Part shown: one piece after another, positions 16,594 to 27,146 of the stretch
How the letters are laid out: each line of letters opens with the position of its first letter
Numbering within the stretch: position 1 is the first letter of the stretch
Origin: Acidobacteriota bacterium
GTDB taxonomy: Bacteria > Acidobacteriota > Terriglobia > Bryobacterales > Bryobacteraceae
Direction of reading: 5' to 3'
Assembly: GCA_005808475.1 (NCBI GenBank)
Contig: SYLY01000085.1
Location: 1-55,132, forward strand
Length of the DNA: 55,132 bases
Made by a program: the position numbers and the translations under genes
Notes under the pieces: generated by a model
What the model was told of the DNA's origin: nothing
What the model saw: the letters and a program-made list of their open reading frames with translations, nothing else
Databases searched by the model: none

Positions 16594-16599
16594 GGTCGC

Positions 16600-17268
16600 A
16601 TGGTAGTAATCATCACCGGCGCGAGCGGCGGGCTGGGACAAACCGTCACGAAGGCCTTCGTCGACTCGGGCGCGAGCGTGGTCGCGGTGTCGTCGAACTG
16701 GCGCTCCATGCCTCCGGGTGTGCTCGCCGTATCGGCGGATCTCTCCACCGATGCCGGGTGCGCGAGCGTGGTCCAAGCCGCGCTGGACGGCTTCGGCCAA
16801 ATCGACGCACTGGTCCATCTGGTGGGCGGGTTCGCCGCGGGTACGGCGGTGGAGGACACCGCGGCCGATGGATGGACCAAGATGATGGATCTCAACTTCT
16901 GGCCCGCCGTCCGCATGCTGCGCGTGGTTCTGCCGGGAATGAAGGCCCGCGGCTCCGGCCGTGTGGCCATGATCGGATCGAAGGGCGCGGCGGACGCGGC
17001 GGCTGGGATGGCGGCGTACAACGCTTCCAAGTCCGCGCTGATGGCGCTGGTGCGCACCGCGGCGGCCGAGTGCAAAGGCTCCGGCGTCACGGTCAACGCG
17101 GTGCTGCCGAGCGTCATCGATACGCCCGCCGGCCGCGGCGCCGCGAGCGAAGGGGAGATCGCGAAGTGGGTCGCGCCCGAATCGATCGCGTCGCTTCTGG
17201 TGTGGTTGTGCTCGGACGCCGGCCGCGATGTCACAGGCGCTCTGATCCCCGTGTATGGAAGGGTCTGA
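16600..17268 (+). CDS. SDR family NAD(P)-dependent oxidoreductase
   Basis: 222 residues, a classical short-chain dehydrogenase. The cofactor motif is VIITGASGGLGQTV, the catalytic Ser is in VAMIGSKGAAD, and Tyr and Lys are in AAYNASKSALMAL. The substrate loop after VLPSVIDTPAG is short. The substrate cannot be read. It is followed 24 bases later by a pterin-4a-carbinolamine dehydratase, so a role in reduced pterin chemistry is conceivable, but sequence alone does not place it among the dihydropteridine reductases. It is divergent from the MEMO gene. Confidence 0.88.
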   Translation: MVVIITGASGGLGQTVTKAFVDSGASVVAVSSNWRSMPPGVLAVSADLSTDAGCASVVQAALDGFGQIDALVHLVGGFAAGTAVEDTAADGWTKMMDLNFWPAVRMLRVVLPGMKARGSGRVAMIGSKGAADAAAGMAAYNASKSALMALVRTAAAECKGSGVTVNAVLPSVIDTPAGRGAASEGEIAKWVAPESIASLLVWLCSDAGRDVTGALIPVYGRV

Positions 17269-17280
17269 CGCGGCTTCGGG

Positions 17281-17286
17281 TAAAGT
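17281..17286 (+). promoter_or_regulatory. -10-like element for the pterin dehydratase gene
   Basis: TAAAGT, six bases before the ATG at 17293, inside the 24-base gap after the SDR gene. It would allow separate leaderless expression of this gene. Confidence 0.35.
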
Positions 17287-17292
17287 GGAACC

Positions 17293-17579
<287 letters not shown>

Positions 17580-17583
<4 letters not shown>

Positions 17584-19898
17584 GGCTGGCCGGGTTGTTG
17601 GCGGCGGCGGCCGCGGCTTTCTCCCAGGAACGATTCGCGGGCTCGGCCGATATCGGCCGCGCGGTGGCGGAGGCTGTCGCCGCCCGCAAGAGTCCCGGCG
17701 CGGTGGCGATGGCCGGGCAGCCCGGCAAGGTGCTGCACCGAGCCGCCTATGGCTCCAGGGTCCTTGTGCCCGCCCGCGAGCCGATGACCGTGGACACGAT
17801 TTTCGACGCGGCGTCGCTCACCAAGGTCGTTTCGACTACATCGGCGATCATGCGCCTGTTCGAACAAGGGCGCGTCCGTGTGAACGATCCCGTCACCGCG
17901 TATCTGCCAAAGTTCCAGGGCGGCAAGAGCGACATCACGTTGCGCCACCTGCTGACGCACTTCTCCGGGCTGCGCCCCGATCTGGATTTGAAGCCCGCGT
18001 GGAGCGGCTACGAGACCGGCATCGAGAAGGCGCTGATCGACAACCCGGTGGCCGCTCCCGGCGAGCGTTTCATCTATTCGGATATCAACTTCATTCTGCT
18101 CGGCGAGATCGTGCGCGCGGTGAGCGGCAAGCCGCTGCCCGAGTTCGTCTCGGACGAGGTCTGGGTTCCGGCCGGAATGATGGAGACCCGCTACAAGCCG
18201 CCCGCCGCGTTGCGCTCCCGCATCGCGCCCACCGAATACGAGGAAGGAACCAGGACGCCGTTGCGCGGCACGGTGCACGACGAGACCACGCGATTCATGG
18301 AAGGCGTGGCCGGCCACGCGGGCATGTTCACCACGGCGGCGGACCTGTCGCGGTTCGCGCGCCTGATCCTGGGCGGCGGCGAGATCGACGGCAAGCGCGT
18401 GTTCCAGGCCGCGACCGTGCGCAAGTTCACCGAACCGGCGTCGCCGCCGCATCACACGGTGATTCGCGGACTGGGATGGGACATCGATTCGCCGTTCTCG
18501 GCCAACCGGGGCGAACTGTTCCCGTTGGGATCGTTCGGCCATACGGGTTTCACCGGCACGTCGCTGTGGATCGATCCGGTGAGCCGCACCTACGCGATCC
18601 TGCTCGCCAACAGCGTCCACCCGGTGCGCAAACCGCCAATAACGGCGTTGCGCTCCAAGGTGGCAACCATTGTGGCGGCGCATGTGGGCATCTCCAAGCC
18701 TGGCCTTGCGCTCACCGGCTACAACGAAGCAATGGTGGGCGTGGCGCGCGCCGCGGCGAGGACCGGATCGGTGTCCACCGGGCTCGATGTGCTGCAAGCG
18801 GAGAAGTTCGCCCGGCTACAAGGCAAGCGCGTGGGGCTGATCACCAATCACACGGGGCTCAGCCGGGACGGGAAGCGCAACATCGATCTCCTGGTGGCCG
18901 CGGGCGTTCGGCCGGCGGCGATCTTTTCGCCCGAGCATGGAATCGCCGGCAAAGAGGATCACGAGAACGTAGGCGACACCAAGGACGAAGCGACAGGCGT
19001 GCCCATTTACAGCCTCTACCGCGGCAAGGATCGCAAGCCTTCCGAGCAGGCTCTGAAGGACCTCGACGTCGTCGTGTTCGACATTCAGGACATCGGCGCG
19101 CGCTTCTATACCTATATGTGCACGCTGCTCAACGCGGTGGAAGTGGCGGGCAAGGTGGGCGTGCCCGTGCTGGTGCTGGACCGCCCGAATCCGGTGACCG
19201 GTTCCCGCGTGGAGGGTCCGATGATCGATCCCGCCGCGATGAGCTTCGTGGGCTGCTACTCGTTGCCGCTGCGCCACGGGATGACGCTCGGCGAGATCGC
19301 GACGATGGCGAACGCCGAGAAGTCGTGGGGAGCCAAACTCGAAGTGGTGAAGCTGGAAGGCTGGCAGCGCGGCGACTGGTGGGATTCGACCGGGCTGGCC
19401 TGGGTGAATCCGTCGCCGAACATGCGAAGCCTCGCCGCCGCGCTGCTGTACCCGGGCATCGGAATGCTCGAATACTCGCGGAACTACTCGGTGGGCCGCG
19501 GCACGGAGACGCCGTTCGAGCACATCGGCGCCGATTGGATCGACGGCCGGCGGCTGGCGGCGTATCTCAACGGGCGCGCGATTCCGGGACTGCGCGTGTA
19601 TCCGGTGAAGTTCAAGCCGGAGTCGTCGAACCTGGTGGGCCAGAACGTGGAAGGCGTGCGGTTCGTGATCACCCAGCGCGAGGTGTTCTCTCCGGTGCAA
19701 CTCGGAGTGGAACTGGCGTCGGCCCTGGAGGCGCTGCATCCGGAGAAGATCGCGTTCAGCGCCAATCTCAAGCTGATCGGGAGCCAGGCGCTGGTGGATC
19801 AGCTCGCCGGGAAGGCCGAGCCTCGCGCGATCCTGCAGCGGCTGCAGGACGAACTCGCGCCGTTTCTGGAGCGCCGCGGACGATTCCTGCTGTATTGA
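17580..19898 (+). CDS. Exported fusion: serine beta-lactamase-fold hydrolase + NamZ-like (DUF1343) muramidase
   Basis: 772 residues with a signal peptide (MRLAGLLAAAAAAFSQ). Residues 20 to about 390 are a class C beta-lactamase/esterase-type domain: nucleophile motif SLTK (Ser79, Lys82), a Tyr motif YSDINFI and SFGHTGFTGTSLWIDP near its end. Residues 400-772 are DUF1343, the NamZ exo-beta-N-acetylmuramidase family: VGLITNHTGLSRDG, IFSPEHGIAG, VVFDIQDIGARFYTY and VLDRPNPVTG. NamZ removes terminal N-acetylmuramic acid from peptidoglycan fragments; NamZ genes often neighbour beta-lactamase-like genes, here fused. Both active sites look complete. It probably works in wall turnover or scavenging. 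Confidence 0.88.
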
Positions 19899-19949
19899 GA
19901 GCCGCCGGTGGATCTTCGCGGCTCCGGTGATAATATCGAGGGTCAGCGA

Positions 19950-22328
19950 ATGCGCCTCCTCTTCGCGATCACGATCCTGCTGCTGCCGTTGGCGGCGGCG
20001 GACACCGTTGCTCTCTGGCTCTTCGACGAGCAGCGGGAACTCTACCCGAGCTCTCTGCTGAACGACGCGGCGACCGGTGAGAACGTCCTCGTGCTCGGCC
20101 GCGGCGCTCGACTGGTGGAGGGCCGCTTCGGCAACGCGCTCGAGCCTATGGCGCCGGCTCCGCTCGAGATGAGGGGCAAGGCCATCAAGCCGGACTCGGC
20201 GCAGGCGAAGCTCTTCGGCCTGACGCCTTTGCCGGTTCCGCCCGGCCGCACGATGCAGCCGCTCTGGTGGCAAAACGCGACCTTCGCCGCGCTGCTCACC
20301 AGCGGCGAGAAGCATCTGCGCAGTGGCGGATTCCCGAACATCGGCGGGGGCAAGTTGAATCTCGGCTCGTTCGATTGGACGCTCGAGTTCTGGCTCCGTC
20401 CGGAGGGCGAGGGCGTCATCTATGAGGTGGGCCGGGGGCCGCGCGGCGAGAACGCCGAACTCACCCGGTTGAGTCTGGCGGCCGGCGGTTTCGTTCTCCA
20501 AAACGGCGGCGCCAGCGTGCGCCTTCCGGCCCAGCTCGCGCGCGGAGCTTGGCAACACGTCGCCCTGGTGCATCACGCGGCCGCAAAGAACATCGGTCTC
20601 TACGTCGATGGACGCGCGCAAGGGCCGCCCGCGAGCGTCACGATGCGAGCCTTCGAACGCGGCGGCGAGGCCTATCTCACGATTGGGCGCGACGGCCGCT
20701 TCGAGCATCCGCTGGCGGGCCGCCTGGATGAGATGCGGGTCAGCGCGGGCCTGGTTTACACCGGCCCGTTCACGCCGCCGGGCAGCCTTTCCCTGACCTA
20801 CGGGACGCGGCGGCCGAGCCCGGAACTCGTGAAAGGTCCGCCGTTGCTTTTCGCGCCTCCGGCCCGCGTGATCGACCTTGGCGGGCGCAAGCATCTGTTC
20901 CTCGACGATGCGCTGGCCGAGCGCGTGGAGAATGTCCACTTCGCGCCGCAGCCGCCGAAGCGCATGGAGAAGGTGGCGGACGAAGTGCGCGGCCATCTCT
21001 GCGTCATCGAGGACGACGAGGGGCTTCTGCGCCTTTACTACCGCGGGACCGATGACATTCTCCTCTTGATGACGTCGCGCGACGGAGTGCATTGGGAGCG
21101 GCCCGATCTGGGCCGCGAGGTGAAGGGCCATCGCAATGCCGCGATCGCGGCGCCGGTCGGGCTCGGAGTGGTGATCCGCGATCCGAACGCGCCGCCTGAG
21201 GCCCGCTACAAGTACCTCAGCGGGACGCGGCGGCGCTCGATCTTCGTCTATGGCTCGGCGGATGGGAACACGTTCACCCCGCATGAGACCGCCGCGCTGC
21301 CGTTCGGCGCGGGGTCGCAGTCGAGCCTTTACTACGACGACCAGCGCCAGCTCTACGTGGCGCATCACCGTTCGGACTACGGCATGACGCAGGGCGGCGC
21401 CACCGAGCGCCGTTTCGTGCTCTCTGAGGTGAAGAACCTGCTCGAGCCGTGGCCGGTCCGGCGCGTGACGCGCGCCCAGACGCTGGCCAGCCGTCTCCCC
21501 GTGCAGCACGCCGAACTGGACCCGTGGTACCTCGACAACGGTCCGCTCAGCCCGGGCGGCTTCGGCCTCGAACTGCCCCTGGCGATGGCGCCCGATCCCG
21601 CGCTGGATCCGCCCGGGACCGACATCTACGTCACCAAGGCGCTGAAGTATCCGTTGGCGCCCGACGCCTACCTGGCGTTTCCGGCGATGTATTTCCACTA
21701 CTGGGAAGACGGCCCGAAGCAGCGCCGGATCCTGGGCGCGCCGGAGCGCAAGGCGGGATCGGGAGTCATCGAAACGCAGGTAGCGGTCAGCCGCGATGGC
21801 TTGTCGTGGCGGCGTTTCCCGCGGCCCGCCTACATCCCGGCGCAAGGCAAGGAAGTCATGCTGCTGGCGGCTTTCGGACTCATCCGGCGCGGCGACGAGA
21901 TCTGGCAGTACGCCGGCGGTCACGGGGGGAGCGGCACCGGCTATCATTCACCGTTCACGAAGGAGAAGCCCGCGCCGCTCTATCGCTATGTGCAGCGGCT
22001 GGATGGCTTCGTGGCCGCCGAAGGCGCCTACGGTGGCGGACGGCTGGTCACCCGTCCCTTGAAGTTCACGGGCAAGCAGCTCGAGTTGAACATCGACACC
22101 GGCGCGGTGGGTTATGCGCAGGTAGGAATACTGGATGAAGGCGGGCGCGCGATTCCCGGGTTTTCAGTGGACGATTGCGTCTACCTGAACGGCGATCATC
22201 CGCGCGCGCGGGTGGAGTGGCTGGGGCGGGGGAAGGACGTTTCGGCTCTGGCCGGGCGGGTGGTAAAACTGGAGTTTCGTCTGCGCGGGGCCAAGCTCTA
22301 TGCGATGCAGTTCGTGCCGGGGTCGTGA
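19950..22328 (+). CDS. Secreted LamG-type lectin domain plus beta-propeller protein
   Basis: 792 residues starting with a Sec signal peptide (MRLLFAITILLLPLAAA). A laminin-G/concanavalin A-like domain covers about residues 110-290 (LGSFDWTLEFWLRPEGEG, WQHVALVHHA, NIGLYVDGRAQ). A second region from about 310 to 780 has repeated blade-like strands (LRLYYRGTDDILLLMTSRDGVHWERP, QVAVSRDGLSWRRFPRP), as in GH32/GH43-type five-bladed propellers. It is probably a glycan-acting or glycan-binding protein; no catalytic residues could be assigned. The start at 19950 is chosen for the leader rather than the upstream in-frame ATG at 19908. GATAAT lies 15 bases upstream. Confidence 0.72.
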   Translation: MRLLFAITILLLPLAAADTVALWLFDEQRELYPSSLLNDAATGENVLVLGRGARLVEGRFGNALEPMAPAPLEMRGKAIKPDSAQAKLFGLTPLPVPPGRTMQPLWWQNATFAALLTSGEKHLRSGGFPNIGGGKLNLGSFDWTLEFWLRPEGEGVIYEVGRGPRGENAELTRLSLAAGGFVLQNGGASVRLPAQLARGAWQHVALVHHAAAKNIGLYVDGRAQGPPASVTMRAFERGGEAYLTIGRDGRFEHPLAGRLDEMRVSAGLVYTGPFTPPGSLSLTYGTRRPSPELVKGPPLLFAPPARVIDLGGRKHLFLDDALAERVENVHFAPQPPKRMEKVADEVRGHLCVIEDDEGLLRLYYRGTDDILLLMTSRDGVHWERPDLGREVKGHRNAAIAAPVGLGVVIRDPNAPPEARYKYLSGTRRRSIFVYGSADGNTFTPHETAALPFGAGSQSSLYYDDQRQLYVAHHRSDYGMTQGGATERRFVLSEVKNLLEPWPVRRVTRAQTLASRLPVQHAELDPWYLDNGPLSPGGFGLELPLAMAPDPALDPPGTDIYVTKALKYPLAPDAYLAFPAMYFHYWEDGPKQRRILGAPERKAGSGVIETQVAVSRDGLSWRRFPRPAYIPAQGKEVMLLAAFGLIRRGDEIWQYAGGHGGSGTGYHSPFTKEKPAPLYRYVQRLDGFVAAEGAYGGGRLVTRPLKFTGKQLELNIDTGAVGYAQVGILDEGGRAIPGFSVDDCVYLNGDHPRARVEWLGRGKDVSALAGRVVKLEFRLRGAKLYAMQFVPGS

Positions 22329-22368
22329 TCCCCTGAGCTACGCGCGAACTGGTACGTTAGACACCATC

Positions 22369-25332
22369 ATGGGTTCCCTTCTCATTTTGCTTCTCGGGGC
22401 CTCCCTTGCCTCTGCGCAGCGGACGACCGCGACCCTGTTCGCCACGGTCACCGATTCCTCCGGCGCCGCCATTCCCGGCGCGATCGTCACGCTGACCAAT
22501 CCGGCCACCGGCGCGCGGCTGGCGGCCACTACCGGCGCGGCGGGCGATGCCGTTGCCAGCTTCATCCCCGTGGGCGGCTACACGATGGAGGTCGAGGCGA
22601 AAGGCTTCAAGACCCACAGACTTCAGGATCTGACGCTCTCGGCGGGCCAGCAGCTTCGCCTGCCCGTGCAACTCGAGGTGGGCGCCATGACAGACAGCGT
22701 CACGGTGAGTTCCGAAACGCCGCTGATCGAAAACGCCACGGCCGCGCAGAACGACCGCCTCTCGCGCCTGCAACTCACCGAACTCCCGCAGACCCGCCGC
22801 GATTTCGCGCAGTTGCTCGGTCTGCAGAATGGCTATCGCCCGTCGCGCGAAGGTCTCATCCAGTTCAACGGACTCGCCAGCGGCGGCAACTCCGTGACCG
22901 TCGACGGCACCGACGGCTCGAGCGATTCCGAAACGCCCTCCACTTCGATGTTCCAGGGCTTCAACTTCATCAGCGTGGTCAGCCAGGAGGCGATTCAGGA
23001 GGTCAGCGTCGGCAAAGGCGCGATGTCGGCCGAAGTGGCGCGCACGTTCTCCGCCAACATCAATGTGATCACCCGCGGCGGCTCCAACCAGATGCACGGC
23101 TCCCTGTTCGAGCTTTTCCAGAATGACGCTTTGAACGCGAAGAACGCGATTCTCGCGGCCTCGTCTCCCAAACCCATCGTGCGCTTCAATCAGTTCGGCG
23201 GCTCGCTCGGCGGGCCGGTCCGGAAGGACAAGCTGTTCTACTTTTTCACGTACGAAGGCTACCGGATGAGCAATCGGCAGATCGTGCGGGACCAATCGCC
23301 CACCACGGCCTTCCGCGATCAGGCCGTTCGCGCGATTCCTTCGTCGAAGGCCGTGCTCGATCTCTTCCCGTTACCGAATCTGCCCATCGCCAACAACGCC
23401 AATGCCGGTCTCTATGAGGGCCAGCGTCCGGCCACCGCCAGCGACAATCATCTCGTCTTCCGGGGCGATTACCGCTTGACGGATCGCGACTCGTTCACCG
23501 TGCGCTATATCCGCGACACTCCGCGGAATCTGACGCCTCGGCTGATGGACAATCCGCGCCGCTACGTTGGCGCCACCAACGGGCTGAACGCCAACTGGAT
23601 CCATGGCTCGGCCACCTGGACCAGCGAAACGCGCTTCGGCCACAATCGCAACCAGACCGATCGCGTCGACCAGATCCACACCAATGGCCGGCTGCCGGCC
23701 ATCGAAGTGCAAGGCTTGTTCTCGACGCAAGGCGAAGCGCTGGTCATCAACGGCTCGTCCACCAGCGCCGAGAACGTCGTTTCGAAAACCATGGGCCGTC
23801 ATGCGATGAAGTTCGGCGGCATGTACGTGTTCCGCACGCCAGGCCGCTACAACGAGGAGGTCCCTATCTTCCGCTACGGCAACGCGGCCGACTTCCTGGC
23901 CAATCGCGCCAACCGCGTGACGTTCACCTTCGGCGTGCCGCGCTACCACGGCCGTGCGTGGGAACTGGGCGGCTTCTTCCAGGACGACTACAAGATTACT
24001 ACGCGGCTCATCTTGAATCTGGGCGTCCGCTACGAGTACTTCGCCGTCTTCAAGGAGCGCAACGGGCGCCTCTACAATCCCGATGGCGTGCTGGCGGCCA
24101 CCACCGCGAACGTCCGATTCCGCCCCGCCGATTCCATCTACAACGCCGACAGAAACAACTTCATGCCGCGCGCCGGTCTTGCCTACAGTCTCGATGCCCA
24201 GAACAAAACCGTGATCCGCTCCGGTTTCGGCGTGTTCACGGCGCCACCGAATCTCCGCACGCTCTCGGGCCTGGTCTACGCCGATCCGCGCGTGCCCTCG
24301 CGCTACATCTTTCAGGGTTCCGACCTGACCAACTTCGGTCTGCGCTACCCGATGTCGAACGAAGACGCCGCCCGCATCGTGACCGGACTCAACGTCCCGC
24401 GCGGCTACACGGTGTTCGACCCGAACAATCGCGATCCTTACAGCTTGCAGTGGAGCTTCGACGTGCAACGGCAGTTGGCGAAGGACTGGGGCTTCCAGAC
24501 CGGTTACGTTGGCAACAAAGGACTGAAGATCACGGCGACGCACAACTTCAACCTGCCGGACCGTGAAACCGGCAACCGTCCCTATCCGCAGGCGCTGCAG
24601 TTCGGCTGGCGCAACCAAAGCGACTTCAGCTACTACCATTCCTGGCAGACATCGCTGCGCAAGCGGGCGGCGTCCGGACTCGGTTTCAACCTGCATCACA
24701 CCTGGAGCAAGTCGATGGCGATCCATGCCGGCGACTTCTGGCCGGGTAACGACATCCGCGTGCAGGACGAGAACAAATGGGACGCCGACCTCGGCCCCAC
24801 GCGCTTCGATGCCACGCATCGCTTCGTCGCCGACTTCGTCTATGAACTCCCCTTCGACCGGTGGACTCCGGCGTTGAAAAGGCTCACCGGCGGGTGGCAA
24901 CTGGCCGGAGCCTTTAACGCAACCAGCGGACAGGCGCTGAACATCGAGCAGCGCAGCAATCTCGATTTTTCCCGGCCCGACTACGCGGGTGGCAACGTTT
25001 ACGCCAGCGGCGGCGACCGCTTTCAGTGGGTGAATCCCGCGGCGTTCGCTCAGACGCCCATCGGCCGCGCGAGCGGGCTCCCGCTGCGCGGCGGTAACGT
25101 CGGCAAGAGCAGCATGCGCGATCCCGCCACCTGGGGGCTCAACACCGGACTCTCGAAGGCGATCCCGATCGGCGAGCGCTATCGCGCCCAGATTCGCGCC
25201 GAGGCGTTCAACCTCACCAACACGCCCGTTCTGGGCGGCGCGCAGACCGATGTCACGCGGCCCACGTTCGGCCGTATTCTGGGCTTGGGTGGCACTCGCA
25301 CCGTACAGTTGCAGGGGCGCTTCACGTTCTGA
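22369..25332 (+). CDS. Oar-like TonB-dependent outer-membrane receptor with carboxypeptidase-regulatory domain
   Basis: 987 residues: signal peptide (MGSLLILLLGASLASAQ), a carboxypeptidase-regulatory-like domain (residues about 20-105: LFATVTDSSGAAIPGAIVTL), a plug-like region (VTVDGTDGSSDSE, INVITRGGSNQMHGS) and a long beta barrel ending in a terminal strand with the final Phe (TVQLQGRFTF). This type is massively expanded in Acidobacteria and is thought to import oligosaccharides or other large substrates. It lies six bases before a sulfatase, which points to a sulfated substrate. The start at 22369 is set by the leader; TACGTT lies ten bases upstream. Confidence 0.9.
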   Translation: MGSLLILLLGASLASAQRTTATLFATVTDSSGAAIPGAIVTLTNPATGARLAATTGAAGDAVASFIPVGGYTMEVEAKGFKTHRLQDLTLSAGQQLRLPVQLEVGAMTDSVTVSSETPLIENATAAQNDRLSRLQLTELPQTRRDFAQLLGLQNGYRPSREGLIQFNGLASGGNSVTVDGTDGSSDSETPSTSMFQGFNFISVVSQEAIQEVSVGKGAMSAEVARTFSANINVITRGGSNQMHGSLFELFQNDALNAKNAILAASSPKPIVRFNQFGGSLGGPVRKDKLFYFFTYEGYRMSNRQIVRDQSPTTAFRDQAVRAIPSSKAVLDLFPLPNLPIANNANAGLYEGQRPATASDNHLVFRGDYRLTDRDSFTVRYIRDTPRNLTPRLMDNPRRYVGATNGLNANWIHGSATWTSETRFGHNRNQTDRVDQIHTNGRLPAIEVQGLFSTQGEALVINGSSTSAENVVSKTMGRHAMKFGGMYVFRTPGRYNEEVPIFRYGNAADFLANRANRVTFTFGVPRYHGRAWELGGFFQDDYKITTRLILNLGVRYEYFAVFKERNGRLYNPDGVLAATTANVRFRPADSIYNADRNNFMPRAGLAYSLDAQNKTVIRSGFGVFTAPPNLRTLSGLVYADPRVPSRYIFQGSDLTNFGLRYPMSNEDAARIVTGLNVPRGYTVFDPNNRDPYSLQWSFDVQRQLAKDWGFQTGYVGNKGLKITATHNFNLPDRETGNRPYPQALQFGWRNQSDFSYYHSWQTSLRKRAASGLGFNLHHTWSKSMAIHAGDFWPGNDIRVQDENKWDADLGPTRFDATHRFVADFVYELPFDRWTPALKRLTGGWQLAGAFNATSGQALNIEQRSNLDFSRPDYAGGNVYASGGDRFQWVNPAAFAQTPIGRASGLPLRGGNVGKSSMRDPATWGLNTGLSKAIPIGERYRAQIRAEAFNLTNTPVLGGAQTDVTRPTFGRILGLGGTRTVQLQGRFTF

Positions 25333-25338
25333 TTCACG

Positions 25339-26703
25339 ATGACCCGCCGCTCTTTACTCTCGCTTCCCTTTCTCGCGCCATCGCGCAGAAACATTCTGCT
25401 CATCGTCGCCGACGACATGAACAACGATCTGGCTTGTTACGGCGATCCCGTCGCGCGAACGCCGGCGCTCGACCGCCTGGCCCGGCGCGGTGTCGTCTTT
25501 GACCGCGCCTATTGCCAATACCCGCTGTGCCAACCATCGCGGACCTCGTTCCTCAGTGGCAAGAACCCGGAGAACACCAAGGTCTGGACCCTGCAAACGC
25601 CCACCCGCCGGCACTTGGGCGACGCCGTGATGCTGCCGGAGCTGTTTCGCAAGAACGGGTACTTCAGCGCGCACGCAGGTAAGATCTTTCATACCGGGGA
25701 GCACGCCGAGGATCCGCACTCCTGGGACGAGGAGTTCCGCGAGTTCGGCAAGAACCCTCCGCCGGATCAGGTATTGCGCGAGGATCGTTCGCCCGGTCCG
25801 CGCGGCCATTCGTTCGCATGGCAGATGCTAAAGACTCGCGATGAGGACACGCCCGATGGCATGGTTGCGCGCAAGACCGTGGGTTGGCTCGAGCAGTGCG
25901 CGCGCCAAAGCAAGCCCTTCTTCATCGGCTGTGGCTTTCGCCGTCCCCATTCGCCGTACTCCGCGCCCAAGCGCTACTTCGACCTTTACCCGCCCGGCGA
26001 GCTCCGGCTGCCGGAGGATCCGCCCTCGCACTACGATAAGCTACTGCCCGCCGCCATCAACCATGACGCGCCCGCGCCTCCGCTTTCGGTGAAGACGATC
26101 CGCGAGCACTTGGCCGCCTACTACGCCGTCACCAGCTTCATGGATGCGCAGGTGGGTGTCGTGCTGGACTCGCTCGACCGGCTGAAGCTGTGGGAGTCCA
26201 CCGTTGTCGTCTTCCTTGGCGACCACGGCTATCATCTCGGCGATCATGGCGGGCTCTGGCACAAGAGCACTCTCTTCGAACGCGCCTGCCGCGTGCCGCT
26301 GCTGGTAGCCGCGCCTGGCGCGCGCGGCGCGGGACGGAGCACGCGCGCGCTCACCGAACTCATCGACCTCTATCCGTCCCTCGCCGCGCAGTGCGGCGTG
26401 AAGCCGCCCGCTGGCCTCGACGGCCGGGATTTCACGGCGGTGCTGAACGATCCGGCTCGCGAATTCAAAAAGGCCGCGTATTCGATGGTGGGCCGCGGCG
26501 AGGAACGCGCCGAATCGGTGAAGGAGATCAAGTTCACCGGACGCACCGTCCGCACGGATCGCTGGCGCTACACCGAATGGGATGGTGGCCGTCAGGGAGT
26601 GGAGCTCTACGATCACCGGGCCGGCGCTCGCGAACTGGTAAATCTCGCCGCGGATCCGGCGCTGAAAGGAATCCGCGCGGAGCACGCGAGACTGTTGCGA
26701 TGA
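25339..26703 (+). CDS. Sulfatase, iduronate-2-sulfatase-like
   Basis: 454 residues. After a short twin-arginine-type leader (MTRRSLLSLPFLAPS) the sulfatase N-terminus follows: NILLIVADDMNND with the metal-binding Asp pair, then Cys64 in the formylglycine motif C-Q-P-S-R. Further metal ligands lie in VVFLGDHGYHLGDHG. The pattern CxPSR with YPLC before it is close to iduronate-2-sulfatases. The Cys must be oxidised to formylglycine by a maturase; the FGE-like protein in this window lacks the needed cysteines. It is co-transcribed with the TonB receptor, suggesting desulfation of imported glycans. Confidence 0.9.
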   Translation: MTRRSLLSLPFLAPSRRNILLIVADDMNNDLACYGDPVARTPALDRLARRGVVFDRAYCQYPLCQPSRTSFLSGKNPENTKVWTLQTPTRRHLGDAVMLPELFRKNGYFSAHAGKIFHTGEHAEDPHSWDEEFREFGKNPPPDQVLREDRSPGPRGHSFAWQMLKTRDEDTPDGMVARKTVGWLEQCARQSKPFFIGCGFRRPHSPYSAPKRYFDLYPPGELRLPEDPPSHYDKLLPAAINHDAPAPPLSVKTIREHLAAYYAVTSFMDAQVGVVLDSLDRLKLWESTVVVFLGDHGYHLGDHGGLWHKSTLFERACRVPLLVAAPGARGAGRSTRALTELIDLYPSLAAQCGVKPPAGLDGRDFTAVLNDPAREFKKAAYSMVGRGEERAESVKEIKFTGRTVRTDRWRYTEWDGGRQGVELYDHRAGARELVNLAADPALKGIRAEHARLLR

Positions 26704-26734
26704 GCTTCACGCCGGGGCGGTCCGCCTGAGCGGG

Positions 26735-27127
26735 GTGATCGACGATCTGCTAGCCCACCATCCACAGTCCCCGGCGCCTCCGCTAATTCAGGATCCGAGC
26801 GCGCCGCCCGCGCCTTCTTCCGCTGGAGCCTGAGAACTCAATGAAAACACCGGAAACCGTCACCAGCGATCGCGAACTCCCGGCGGAAGAACACGCGGGA
26901 GCCGCCCGGCGCCGAAGGTTGGCCGCAACGAGCTCTGCCCGTGTGGCTCCGCGATGAAGTGCATGCGATGCCGGGGCGGCTTACGCAACCGTGGCTCGAA
27001 CACGAAGGACGGCGGATCCAGTGGAACTCACCGCGCCCGCTCGACTAAGCGGAGCCTGCCGCCCCTCCTCGGCGCTGGCTCAGTCGGGGCGGCCCGCCCG
27101 TCTGCTAGCCGGAGTAATCGGGAGTGA
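26735..27127 (+). pseudogene. Decayed SEC-C metal-binding motif protein
   Basis: The stretch 26704-27146 has no intact gene. One frame running from GTG 26735 to TGA 27125 is broken by a TGA at 26831. It starts Pro/Ala-rich and contains, at 26921-26980, GRNELCPCGSAMKCMRCRGG. This is a SEC-C zinc motif (as at the end of SecA) in which the last ligand, normally Cys or His, is Arg. Sequence after it looks random. It is probably a relic of a small SEC-C protein, perhaps from mobile DNA. Confidence 0.5.
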
Positions 27128-27146
27128 AGTCATGGCGAAGGGCGCC

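Noticed and set aside
18816..21947. A 1043-codon open frame on the minus strand
   Set aside because: It is antisense to the NamZ fusion and LamG genes, rich in Arg/His/Ala/Gln without domain motifs, a typical by-product of high GC.
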